Under the pieces are notes generated by a model, which ran no database searches, was not told the origin of the DNA, and worked only from the letters and a program-made list of their open reading frames with translations. From NCBI RefSeq assembly GCF_013204795.1, contig NZ_JABMKW010000017.1:496001-560000 (forward strand): DNA of 64,000 nucleotides, in the 5' to 3' direction. Position numbers and translations under genes: made by a program. Source of the DNA: Pedobacter panaciterrae. Lineage in GTDB: Bacteria > Bacteroidota > Bacteroidia > Sphingobacteriales > Sphingobacteriaceae. This document shows positions 27,833-35,104 of the stretch, piece by piece (positions within the stretch are counted from its first letter, which is position 1; each line of letters begins with the position of its first letter).

Positions 27833-28306
27833 ATGAAGATTACACTACTTGTTACAGGAAAAACAGAAGAAAAATATCTTATTGAAGGTATTGAGAAGTA
27901 TTTAAACCGACTAAAACATTATATAGGGTTTAATATGATCGTTATTCCTGATGTAAAAAACACTAAGAATCTAAGTGAGGCGCAACAAAAGGCAAAGGAA
28001 GCTGAAATGATGTTAAAACACATCAGTAATCCGGATACTGTAATTTTGCTTGACGAGAAAGGGAAAAAATATACTTCTGTACTATTTTCAAATTATTTGA
28101 ACAAACAGATGATTGGAAGTGTTCAGCATTTGGTATTTGTAATAGGTGGACCTTATGGGTTTGATGAGTCTGTTTATAAAAGATCCAACGGGAGTATGTC
28201 GCTTTCTGATATGACTTTCTCTCATCAAATGGTACGTTTATTTTTTGTAGAGCAGCTATACAGGGCTTTTAGTATATTAAAAGGAGAACCATATCACCAT
28301 GAATAA
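27833..28306 (+). CDS. rlmH: 23S rRNA (pseudouridine(1915)-N3)-methyltransferase
   Basis: This 157-residue SPOUT methyltransferase methylates pseudouridine 1915 in helix 69 of 23S rRNA using S-adenosylmethionine. The trefoil-knot motifs are clear: VILLDEKGKKYTS near residue 80, FVIGGPYGFDESVY near 102-115, and the C-terminal LSDMTFSHQMVRLFFVEQLYRA region. Length is that of the family. It is divergent from the MutS-like gene and followed by a small membrane-protein ORF. Confidence 0.96.
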   Translation: MKITLLVTGKTEEKYLIEGIEKYLNRLKHYIGFNMIVIPDVKNTKNLSEAQQKAKEAEMMLKHISNPDTVILLDEKGKKYTSVLFSNYLNKQMIGSVQHLVFVIGGPYGFDESVYKRSNGSMSLSDMTFSHQMVRLFFVEQLYRAFSILKGEPYHHE

Positions 28307-28367
28307 TCTGTATTAATTTTATGGAAATTTAATCCCGCTCTCATCATTATTTAAAAGGAGATTTATT

Positions 28368-28496
28368 ATGCGCTTACCATCAGAATATAAAAGAAATTAC
28401 AAGTTTAAAAGCGACAGAGGAAAGGATCGTTTAAGCTATATTATTGCCATAGTTATATCGGCAATAGCGTTTTTACTGATCTGGTATTTGGCTTAA
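28368..28496 (+). CDS. Small single-pass membrane protein, 42 residues
   Basis: The ATG at 28368 opens a 43-codon frame. It has a charged N-terminus (MRLPSEYKRNYKFKSDRGKD), then LSYIIAIVISAIAFLLIW forming one membrane helix, ending YLA. AAAAGGAG (28353-28360) sits seven bases before the ATG, an unusually good Shine-Dalgarno for this genome. The positive-inside rule places the N-terminus in the cytoplasm. It is about 60 bases downstream of rlmH. I know no function; the codon pattern and ribosome site make it a credible real gene. Confidence 0.6.
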   Translation: MRLPSEYKRNYKFKSDRGKDRLSYIIAIVISAIAFLLIWYLA

Positions 28497-28502
28497 AATA
28501 AC

Positions 28503-28540
28503 AAAGAGCCCGATCAACATTAACGTTAATCAGGCTCTTT
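28503..28540 (-). terminator. Terminator of the cyclophilin/DUF5606 operon
   Basis: The arms AAAGAGCC (28503-28510) and GGCTCTTT (28533-28540) enclose an inner AT-rich palindrome around TTAACGTTAA. On the minus strand two further G-U pairs extend the stem and a U-rich tract follows. It lies 22 bases past the DUF5606 stop and may also stop the small plus-strand gene. Confidence 0.75.
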
Positions 28541-28562
28541 ATATCATATTGTAATTCGCTAA

Positions 28563-29102
28563 CTACACACCTTTTTTACTGGTCATGCTTGCTTTTTTAG
28601 CTGGCTGTGATGTTTTAGCCGGTGCTTTTGCATTTGCTGGTTTTGGCGTAGCTTTTGGCTTCTTATCGATTTTTTCTTCAGCCTTTAAAGCTTCCTGTTC
28701 TGCACTTACTGATGGGGCATCCTCTGAAAACAAAGGCAGCTCTTTTAATAAATGGTACCAGGTAACAATCTTTTTCATATCAGAGGTGTATACTTTTTCC
28801 TCATCATGATCTGGCGCAACTTCTTTAAAGAATGCTTTTAAAGCGTTTGCGTCTGTTTTTGCATCAGGAACGTTTCCTTTAGCCGCAGCAATGTTAGCCA
28901 AAACATCCACAAGCTTCAGATCCTCATCTTCGCCATAAATGGTAATGTCTTCTAATGATGCAAGTTTAGTTGTAGTAATATTGGCTACAATTTTAACTTT
29001 TTGAGCATCAAGGCTCTCAAGAACGTATCCGCCTTTATTTTGCCCTACTAGTTTAAATAGCCCCGGTCTCCCAGATACTGCTACTATTCCTCTTAAATTC
29101 AT
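28563..29102 (-). CDS. DUF5606 domain-containing protein with Lys/Ala/Pro-rich tail
   Basis: This 179-residue protein has an N-terminal DUF5606 domain (about 1-125) opening MNLRGIVAVSGRPGLFKLVG, which looks like a small beta-barrel followed by helices. From about 130 to the end it is low-complexity: EALKAEEKIDKKPKATPKPA and then Ala/Lys-rich sequence. The basic tail would suit nucleic-acid or acidic-surface contact, but no function is known for the family. It begins one base after the cyclophilin stop, so the two are one operon. Confidence 0.85.
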   Translation of the reverse strand: MNLRGIVAVSGRPGLFKLVGQNKGGYVLESLDAQKVKIVANITTTKLASLEDITIYGEDEDLKLVDVLANIAAAKGNVPDAKTDANALKAFFKEVAPDHDEEKVYTSDMKKIVTWYHLLKELPLFSEDAPSVSAEQEALKAEEKIDKKPKATPKPANAKAPAKTSQPAKKASMTSKKGV

Positions 29103-29103
29103 A

Positions 29104-29541
29104 TTAATCCTCTATTACTTCTATTCCTAAAATCTTGTCACCTTGTTTAATATCATCAACAATATCGACATTTTCTATTACTTTACCGAATACTGTGTGG
29201 TTTCTATCAAGGTGAGCAGTATTATCTCTGCTATGACAGATAAAAAACTGCGATCCTCCTGTGTTTCTGCCAGCATGTGCCATTGACAAAACACCACGGT
29301 CATGATATTGGTTCTCTCCAGAAAGCTCACAATCAATTTTATAACCCGGGCCACCTGCACCAGTTCCGGTAGGATCTCCACCCTGAACCACAAAATTTGG
29401 AATTACTCTGTGAAATATAACCCCATCATAAAATCCCTCGTTCGCTAATTTTTTAAAGTTAGCAACTGTATTTGGTGCATCCTGATCATAAAACTGAACA
29501 GTCATGTTCCCTTTCTCTGTTTTAATTATTGCTTTACTCAT
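29104..29541 (-). CDS. Cyclophilin-type peptidyl-prolyl cis-trans isomerase
   Basis: This 145-residue single-domain cyclophilin catalyses proline isomerisation in protein folding. It shows FHRVIPNFVVQGGDPTGTGAGGPGY, SMAHAGRNTGGSQFFI and the HLDRNHTVFGKVI block with the usual active-site residues. No signal peptide, so it is cytoplasmic. The ATG at 29541 (MSKAIIKTEKGNMTV) is the start; an in-frame TTG seven codons earlier is not conserved-looking. It heads an operon with the DUF5606 gene and has a strong promoter. Confidence 0.94.
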   Translation of the reverse strand: MSKAIIKTEKGNMTVQFYDQDAPNTVANFKKLANEGFYDGVIFHRVIPNFVVQGGDPTGTGAGGPGYKIDCELSGENQYHDRGVLSMAHAGRNTGGSQFFICHSRDNTAHLDRNHTVFGKVIENVDIVDDIKQGDKILGIEVIED

Positions 29542-29559
29542 GTTGTTTTTTGTAAACGC

Positions 29560-29590
29560 CAAACTTAGATAAAATAGTTTTTATATGCAA
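29560..29590 (-). promoter_or_regulatory. Bacteroidota-type promoter of the cyclophilin operon
   Basis: On the minus strand: TTG, 20 bases, TAAGTTTG, ending 18 bases before the ATG at 29541. The sequence AACTATTTTATCTAAGTTTG is the same as in the sucD promoter (365-395), with the same 20-base spacing. Confidence 0.75.
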
Positions 29591-29673
29591 TTTATACTAA
29601 AAGCGTTATATGTACATTATAATTTTATATTGGTATGCAAAAAATATACATTCGTACTCACTGATACAACCAC

Positions 29674-30942
29674 ATGATTTTAAGCTTGAAAAAATTTGGC
29701 CTTCTGTTTTTTTTACTCGTAGTTACAATAGCTGCTAAGGCATCGTCTATTCTTATTTACATGGATGAGGACCAAAAAAACCATTTGAAAGCTTATGGTA
29801 TAGCATATTGGGGTATTAAGCAAAAAGCGGATGTTAGCTGGCTCTTAAATTACAGAGGTGGTAGTTTTTTAATTGGCTATAACAAGGCTATTGAAGACGA
29901 GTGTAAAACCAGGGGGGTTTCTTATCAGATACTTGCCGACGGAAAGGTTACATCTATTTTAAATGAGATTAGCGACCCACAAGTAAATATGGAAATGGTG
30001 AAGCTTGAAAAAGCTCCAAAAATAGCGGTTTATTCGCCTAAAAGTAAATTACCATGGGATGATGCGGTTACTATGGTGCTTACCTATGCTGAAATTCCTT
30101 ACGATGTGGTTTATGATGATGATGTTTTAAAGGATAAATTGTCGGCATATGACTGGCTGCACCTGCATCACGAGGATTTTACCGGCCAGTATGGTCGCTT
30201 CTGGAGTGCTTTTAGAAATGCGACTTGGTATCGTGAAGATGTTAAAAATCAAGAAGCTACTGCAAAAAGAAATGGTTTTACTAAGGTATCTCAATTGAAG
30301 TTGGCTGTAGCTAAACGGATAAAGGAGTTCTGTACTGGAGGTGGATTTCTTTTTGCAATGTGTTCGGGTACTGATAGTTTTGACATTGCATTGAGCGCCG
30401 AAGGTGTTGACATTTGTGAAAGTATGTTTGATGGCGACGGGGCCGATCCGCAGGCTCAAAGTAAACTTAATTTTAATAACACCTTTGCTTTTAAGGATTT
30501 TAAGCTTGATGAGAACCCTAATAATTACGAATTTTCTGATATAGATGCTACTCAAACCAGAACACTTACACAGGCTAATGATTTTTTTACACTGTTTGAT
30601 TTTTCTGCAAAATGGGATCTTGTGCCAACTATGCTCACTCAAAACCATGATAAGGTAATTAAGGGTTTTATGGGCCAAACCACTGCATTTAAGAAACGTT
30701 TTGTAAAACCAAGTGTTACGGTTCTTGGTGAAAATAAAGGCGCCGAAGAGGTACGCTATTTAAACGGCGAGATTGGTAAAGGGCAGTTTACTTTTTATGG
30801 TGGACATGATCCGGAAGATTATCAGCATGCTGTTGGAGATCCTCCAACTGATCTAAATCTGCACCCTAATTCACCGGGTTATCGGTTAATTTTAAACAAT
30901 GTTTTGTTTCCGGCTGCTAAAAAGAAACCGCAAAAGACTTAG
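29674..30942 (+). CDS. Secreted protein of unknown function (family often labelled asparagine synthetase B)
   Basis: This 422-residue protein has a signal peptide (about 1-23, ending AKA). The region around KIAVYSPKSKLPWDDAVTMVL and GGGFLFAMCSGTDSFDIAL looks like a class I amidotransferase-type flavodoxin-like fold, with Cys near FAMCSG. A late segment FTFYGGHDPEDYQHAVGDPP recalls ThuA-like proteins. Homologues in this phylum carry the name asparagine synthetase B, yet there is no N-terminal Cys glutaminase and no ATP pyrophosphatase motif, so that name is probably an error. I leave function open; periplasmic or secreted location is likely. Confidence 0.75.
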   Translation: MILSLKKFGLLFFLLVVTIAAKASSILIYMDEDQKNHLKAYGIAYWGIKQKADVSWLLNYRGGSFLIGYNKAIEDECKTRGVSYQILADGKVTSILNEISDPQVNMEMVKLEKAPKIAVYSPKSKLPWDDAVTMVLTYAEIPYDVVYDDDVLKDKLSAYDWLHLHHEDFTGQYGRFWSAFRNATWYREDVKNQEATAKRNGFTKVSQLKLAVAKRIKEFCTGGGFLFAMCSGTDSFDIALSAEGVDICESMFDGDGADPQAQSKLNFNNTFAFKDFKLDENPNNYEFSDIDATQTRTLTQANDFFTLFDFSAKWDLVPTMLTQNHDKVIKGFMGQTTAFKKRFVKPSVTVLGENKGAEEVRYLNGEIGKGQFTFYGGHDPEDYQHAVGDPPTDLNLHPNSPGYRLILNNVLFPAAKKKPQKT

Positions 30943-31002
30943 TGACTTCGGGCAAAACTTAATACTGTTAAAAGTAGTAATGCCATGCTATATAGCTTAG
31001 CT

Positions 31003-31097
31003 CGTCATTTCGACGATAGGAGAAATCTCTTGGTTATGCCAATTTGCATTTGCAGCTACTTCGTGGTCAAGAGATCCCTCCTATCGTCGAGATGACG
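31003..31097. repeat. Imperfect inverted-repeat element (REP/MITE-like)
   Basis: The left arm, beginning CGTCATTTCGACGATAGGAG, and the right arm, ending CTCCTATCGTCGAGATGACG, are 29 bases each. They match at 26 of 29 positions around a 37-base centre. The element lies between convergent genes. Its edges and GTCATTTCGACG core resemble the dispersed palindromes seen in many Bacteroidota genomes. No second copy is present in this window. Confidence 0.7.
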
Positions 31098-31127
31098 GAA
31101 GTTTAAAAACAACCGCTCATCAATAGT

Positions 31128-33143
31128 TTAATCGTAGAAATTCCAGCTTACTCCAAATTTGAATAATAAACGATCTGGCATTGGATAGCGATCAACTGTA
31201 TAATATCCTTTATAAAGTAAGCCCTGGTTTACATAATCGCATTTCACAAAAAGGTTAGCTCTTCTTAAACTTGCTTTAACCCATACATCTACAATTGGCG
31301 TGGTATCAAACGTTACATCTTTACCAATATAGAACTGGCCAGTTGCAGTTGAATACGAGTATGCTTTGTATGGTGTGTTGTAACGGACATCGAAACCGAC
31401 ATTGGTTTTTAACACCTTAAAAAAGGTGTGATCCAGATAAAAACTATTGAAGGTATAAACTTCAGGAGTACGTAACTTATCGGGATTATCTGTTTTTTGG
31501 TAAACAACATAACTCTCCAGATTAAACTTACCGAATCTGAATTTTTTACCTGCAGTTATTTTAAAGAGGTTTATAGAGGAACCTAACTGAAGTGGTTCTA
31601 TTCCGCCTTTGTCATCCTGACCAAAATAAAGATACTTATCTATTAAATAGTACTGTGCACCTGCATCAAACCCAAATTTTTCGTTGATAAAATTAAAGGA
31701 CAGGTTGATGGTTTTAGTACGATCGAAATTATTTTCCCAACGGTAGTGGTTGCCAAAGTAATTGGTATAGGTTTCTTCAGGTGACTTGTTTTGGAAATAA
31801 GCACCTAGAACTATACGACCAACAGATTTACTTAAGAGCACGTTACTTTTGGCTTCGTATAAAAAATCACCTACGTTTCGTCCTTGAAAGATTTGTTGTA
31901 AATCGACATTAAAATCTATTTTGTTACTTAACCGATAGCCGGCATTACCCAACAAACTAACATTTTGGAAAGTAGCTGAATAATCATAAAACCGGGTTCG
32001 GTCTCGATAAAGCACCATCTGGTTATAATTATAAAAGTCGTGCTTTATACCTACATCGAGCTTTAGCTCATTTTTGATAATTGAACTTCCTTTTGCCCTA
32101 AGGAAAAAGCTGTAGATAAACTCATTCTGTATGTGGGTATATCTTGTACTATCATTAGTGAAAGTAGTATCTGCCAAACCAATACCATTTGGGAAAACAG
32201 ATTCCCTGACACGTTCTGAAGTAAAGCCCTCATCCTTTTGGAATGCATAGGAATTTGCATCATACTTTAAAGTATAGGATATCTTGTTTGTTGGGAGTAT
32301 TTTTTTTGTTATTTCCTGGGCAACGCTATCTATCCGCCCCACAAAATAGGTCTGCTTAAGCATAAAACCAGTTTGCCGCCATATTCGTTTACCAGTTTGC
32401 AGCCTAACAGGTTCTGTAAGTTTATCTACAGAATTGTTTGTACCTGTATAAATAGAATCATTAAGTATGGATCCATTTTCTTGAGTTTTAAGGGTATTAA
32501 ACACTACACTAGCCCATAGATTATACCTTTTGTTTGGCGATTGGTACCAGCTAAAGAGCGCGCCATTCAGGTCGTCTCCCCTTTGCCTTCTGTAATAACC
32601 ATTTGCCCCTATCCTATTAAAATTGAGGCCCACATTAAAGTTCGGCTTAATATTCTGAGAGTGTATTACTTTAAAAACTTGCTCAGCTTCGCCGGCGCTA
32701 ACATAATAAAGACTGGTAAATGGTGTTCTTGCCTGGTAATACCTAACATCGTCGTGCGTCATTGCGTAATAATCAAGCGAGTGCATACCAATGTCAAAAC
32801 CTATTGTTTTAGACGGCTCAAAAAGCATTGGTCTGGCGGCCAGGCCTAAGTTACCAACCCCAACTGTTGGTGTTCTTGGTTGTATAAGTATGTTAAAATT
32901 TTGAAAGCCTGTTAGTGTTGTGTCCAGAGGTATAGTTTGTATGCTATCCTTTGTAAGTTTAAGGGTAGTATATCTGATAAATCTTGAGGTGAATACTATA
33001 GAATCTCTTCCTTCTTCTTCTTTCTTTCTTAAGGAGTCCATCTCCTTATTATCATTAACGGTAGTTTTTAAATCCTGCGCGAACAATTGTGCACCACCGA
33101 AGATGACAAAGCAAAAAACAAGAAAGGCAATGTTTTTATACAT
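31128..33143 (-). CDS. Putative porin, outer-membrane beta-barrel (PF14121-type)
   Basis: This 671-residue protein has a signal peptide (1-22, ending FAQ) and a short charged linker. The long remainder has alternating hydrophobic/polar strands with many aromatic residues and ends in a terminal aromatic strand, FKFGVSWNFYD, typical of barrels inserted by the BAM complex. The region PRTPTVGVGNLGLAARPMLF and the SLDYYAM segment match the Bacteroidota putative-porin family. The transported solute is unknown. Its ATG shares a base with the upstream PNP stop codon (TAATG), so it is translated from the lpxK-PNP-porin transcript. Confidence 0.85.
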   Translation of the reverse strand: MYKNIAFLVFCFVIFGGAQLFAQDLKTTVNDNKEMDSLRKKEEEGRDSIVFTSRFIRYTTLKLTKDSIQTIPLDTTLTGFQNFNILIQPRTPTVGVGNLGLAARPMLFEPSKTIGFDIGMHSLDYYAMTHDDVRYYQARTPFTSLYYVSAGEAEQVFKVIHSQNIKPNFNVGLNFNRIGANGYYRRQRGDDLNGALFSWYQSPNKRYNLWASVVFNTLKTQENGSILNDSIYTGTNNSVDKLTEPVRLQTGKRIWRQTGFMLKQTYFVGRIDSVAQEITKKILPTNKISYTLKYDANSYAFQKDEGFTSERVRESVFPNGIGLADTTFTNDSTRYTHIQNEFIYSFFLRAKGSSIIKNELKLDVGIKHDFYNYNQMVLYRDRTRFYDYSATFQNVSLLGNAGYRLSNKIDFNVDLQQIFQGRNVGDFLYEAKSNVLLSKSVGRIVLGAYFQNKSPEETYTNYFGNHYRWENNFDRTKTINLSFNFINEKFGFDAGAQYYLIDKYLYFGQDDKGGIEPLQLGSSINLFKITAGKKFRFGKFNLESYVVYQKTDNPDKLRTPEVYTFNSFYLDHTFFKVLKTNVGFDVRYNTPYKAYSYSTATGQFYIGKDVTFDTTPIVDVWVKASLRRANLFVKCDYVNQGLLYKGYYTVDRYPMPDRLLFKFGVSWNFYD

Positions 33144-33958
33144 TATAAAGTTGAAATTAACTGGCTCAATATTTTTGTCATTTTAGGCTCGGCTATCTTT
33201 GCTGTTTCTATTATTTCTTCAAGACTAACCGGTTCAAGTACTTCAGGGAATCCCTCATCCGTTAAAACAGAAATTGCAAATACAGGGATGCTCATGTGGT
33301 TGGCTACTATAACCTCGGGCACAGTACTCATCCCTACAGCATCGCCTCCAATAATTCTCAAATAATTATATTCTGCTTTAGTTTCTAAATTGGGTCCTGT
33401 TACGGCAATGTAAACGCCTTGATGGCACTTAATGTTGTTGTCCTTAGCAATATTAATTGCTTGCTTTATTAATGCTCTATTATAAGGCTGACTCATGTCG
33501 GGAAAACGAGGTCCCATGTCTGAATCATTACTACCACGTAAAGGACTCTCTGGCTGCAAATTGATGTGATCATTGATCACCATTAAGTCGCCTTTTTTAA
33601 ATTCCGGATTTAACGATCCCGCAGCATTTGAAACAAATAAGTGGGCTATCCCTAAAGCTTTCATTGCCCTGATCGGGAAAGTAATTTGCTGCATAGAATA
33701 GCCTTCGTAATAATGAAGCCTTCCTTGCATTGCAATTACTTTTTTGCCATTGAGCTTTCCGAAGATTAGCTTTCCGGTATGAAATTCGAGTGTCGAGATT
33801 GGGAAATTAGGAATATTAGAATACATCAACTGGTATTCAACTTCTATATCGTTAACAAGACCACCAAGGCCAGTTCCTAAAACAATTCCAATTTCCGGAA
33901 GGAAATTATCAGTTTTTCGTTTTATATATTCAACGGTTTCGTGTAGTGCTTGAAACAT
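33143..33958 (-). CDS. Purine-nucleoside phosphorylase (PNP/MTAP family, trimeric type)
   Basis: This 271-residue enzyme splits purine nucleosides with phosphate into base and ribose-1-phosphate. It shows GIVLGTGLGGL near residue 24 (phosphate loop), MQGRLHYYEGY with the catalytic-site His, FVSNAAGSLN, and the purine-site TGPNLETKAEYNYLR followed by GMSTVPEV. Its start lies inside the end of lpxK (29-base overlap) and its stop overlaps the porin start. The tight spacing implies one operon although the functions differ. Confidence 0.93.
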   Translation of the reverse strand: MFQALHETVEYIKRKTDNFLPEIGIVLGTGLGGLVNDIEVEYQLMYSNIPNFPISTLEFHTGKLIFGKLNGKKVIAMQGRLHYYEGYSMQQITFPIRAMKALGIAHLFVSNAAGSLNPEFKKGDLMVINDHINLQPESPLRGSNDSDMGPRFPDMSQPYNRALIKQAINIAKDNNIKCHQGVYIAVTGPNLETKAEYNYLRIIGGDAVGMSTVPEVIVANHMSIPVFAISVLTDEGFPEVLEPVSLEEIIETAKIAEPKMTKILSQLISTL

Positions 33959-34991
33959 AATCTAAAATCTTTTGATCAAATGTAGCTTTATCTTCTTCCT
34001 GTAATGTTATTTTAACAGGCAAATAAAAGACAGGCAAATTTAAAAGTAATTCTTTTAATACATCATCTAATAAACGTTGTGCATCTTTTTCTGTTGTTAT
34101 TATTATTTTTTCTTCTGAAGGTTCGTTCTTAAAGGCATTTACAAGTTGCTGAATATTTTGCAAAGTAAAGCGATAATGATCAGGATAGTCATGGTGATCT
34201 ATACGCTGCGTATATTTTTGCAACTGAGTTAACAAAGGTAAAGGGTTAGCTATCCCGGTTAATAAGAATACAGAAGTAGTACCTGAAATTGAGGATAGGG
34301 GCCGCTGTTCTTTTGAAATAAGGTTTGTAAGGCTACTATAAGTTAAAAAAGAAAAGGATAGCTTTTCTTTTGCTGGTGTATCAAACCTATTTAAGCAAGC
34401 TTGCTTTTGATGCACATCTATCTTTTCTGGTCCTTTGGTAACCAGCAATGCCTGTGCCCGATGGTATCCAGAAAAAGGTTCTCTTAAATTTCCGGCAGGA
34501 AGCAAAAATTGCGGACTTAGTAGTTTTTGATATTCAAAAAGAAGGATGTTAAAACCGGGTTTTACACTCCTATGCTGAAAAGCATCGTCCAGTATTATAA
34601 TATCGTGATTACTTTTTAAAAGATTAATACCGGTTACCCTGTCTTCGCAAACTGCAACTGTAACTGTTGGAAACTTGTTGTAAAACTGCATTGGTTCGTC
34701 GCCTATTGTTTCTGCATTTGAGTTTGCATCTGCAAGGATATATCCTTTAGTTTTACGGCCGTACCCCCTGCTTAGGATGGCAATACGCTTATCAGATAAC
34801 AGATTTACGAGGTACTCGGTTACCGGACTTTTGCCAGCCCCCCCAACAACAAGGTTCCCTACACATATCACCGGTAAGTCAAAATTTGTTTGCTTAAACA
34901 CACCTGTATCGTATAGCTTATTCCTGATGAGAACTACTAAGCCATAGAGGACAGAAAACGGAAGTAATAATAATCTGAGGTATTTAATCAT
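33930..34991 (-). CDS. lpxK: Tetraacyldisaccharide 4'-kinase
   Basis: This 353-residue inner-membrane kinase phosphorylates the lipid A disaccharide precursor at the 4' position. An N-terminal hydrophobic helix (LRLLLLPFSVLYGLVVLI) precedes the P-loop GNLVVGGAGKSPVTEYL, followed by ILSRGYGRKTKGY and ILDDAFQHRSVKPG. The start is the ATG at 34991 (MIKYLRLLLLP); the longer frame begins with TTG. A TATTTTTG -7 box lies just upstream (plus coordinates 35001-35008). It leads the operon with PNP and the porin. Confidence 0.93.
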   Translation of the reverse strand: MIKYLRLLLLPFSVLYGLVVLIRNKLYDTGVFKQTNFDLPVICVGNLVVGGAGKSPVTEYLVNLLSDKRIAILSRGYGRKTKGYILADANSNAETIGDEPMQFYNKFPTVTVAVCEDRVTGINLLKSNHDIIILDDAFQHRSVKPGFNILLFEYQKLLSPQFLLPAGNLREPFSGYHRAQALLVTKGPEKIDVHQKQACLNRFDTPAKEKLSFSFLTYSSLTNLISKEQRPLSSISGTTSVFLLTGIANPLPLLTQLQKYTQRIDHHDYPDHYRFTLQNIQQLVNAFKNEPSEEKIIITTEKDAQRLLDDVLKELLLNLPVFYLPVKITLQEEDKATFDQKILDYVSSTTRNR

Positions 34992-35076
34992 GTGCCGTTT
35001 CAAAAATAAGAATTATTACCTCGCATTTTATCACGTTTATACGGATTGCCATTTACCTGTGTAATAAATAAAAGTT

Positions 35077-35084
35077 TACCTTTG
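35077..35084 (+). promoter_or_regulatory. -7 promoter element of pruA
   Basis: TACCTTTG matches TAnnTTTG and lies 20 bases before the pruA ATG. A degenerate -33 (TTA) lies 21 bases upstream. Confidence 0.5.
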
Positions 35085-35104
35085 TAAAAATAACTTATTA
35101 TAAC

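Noticed and set aside
30127..30678. A 183-residue frame antisense to the secreted orphan gene
   Set aside because: It lies fully inside a well-supported gene, has no recognisable domain and has an implausible composition.
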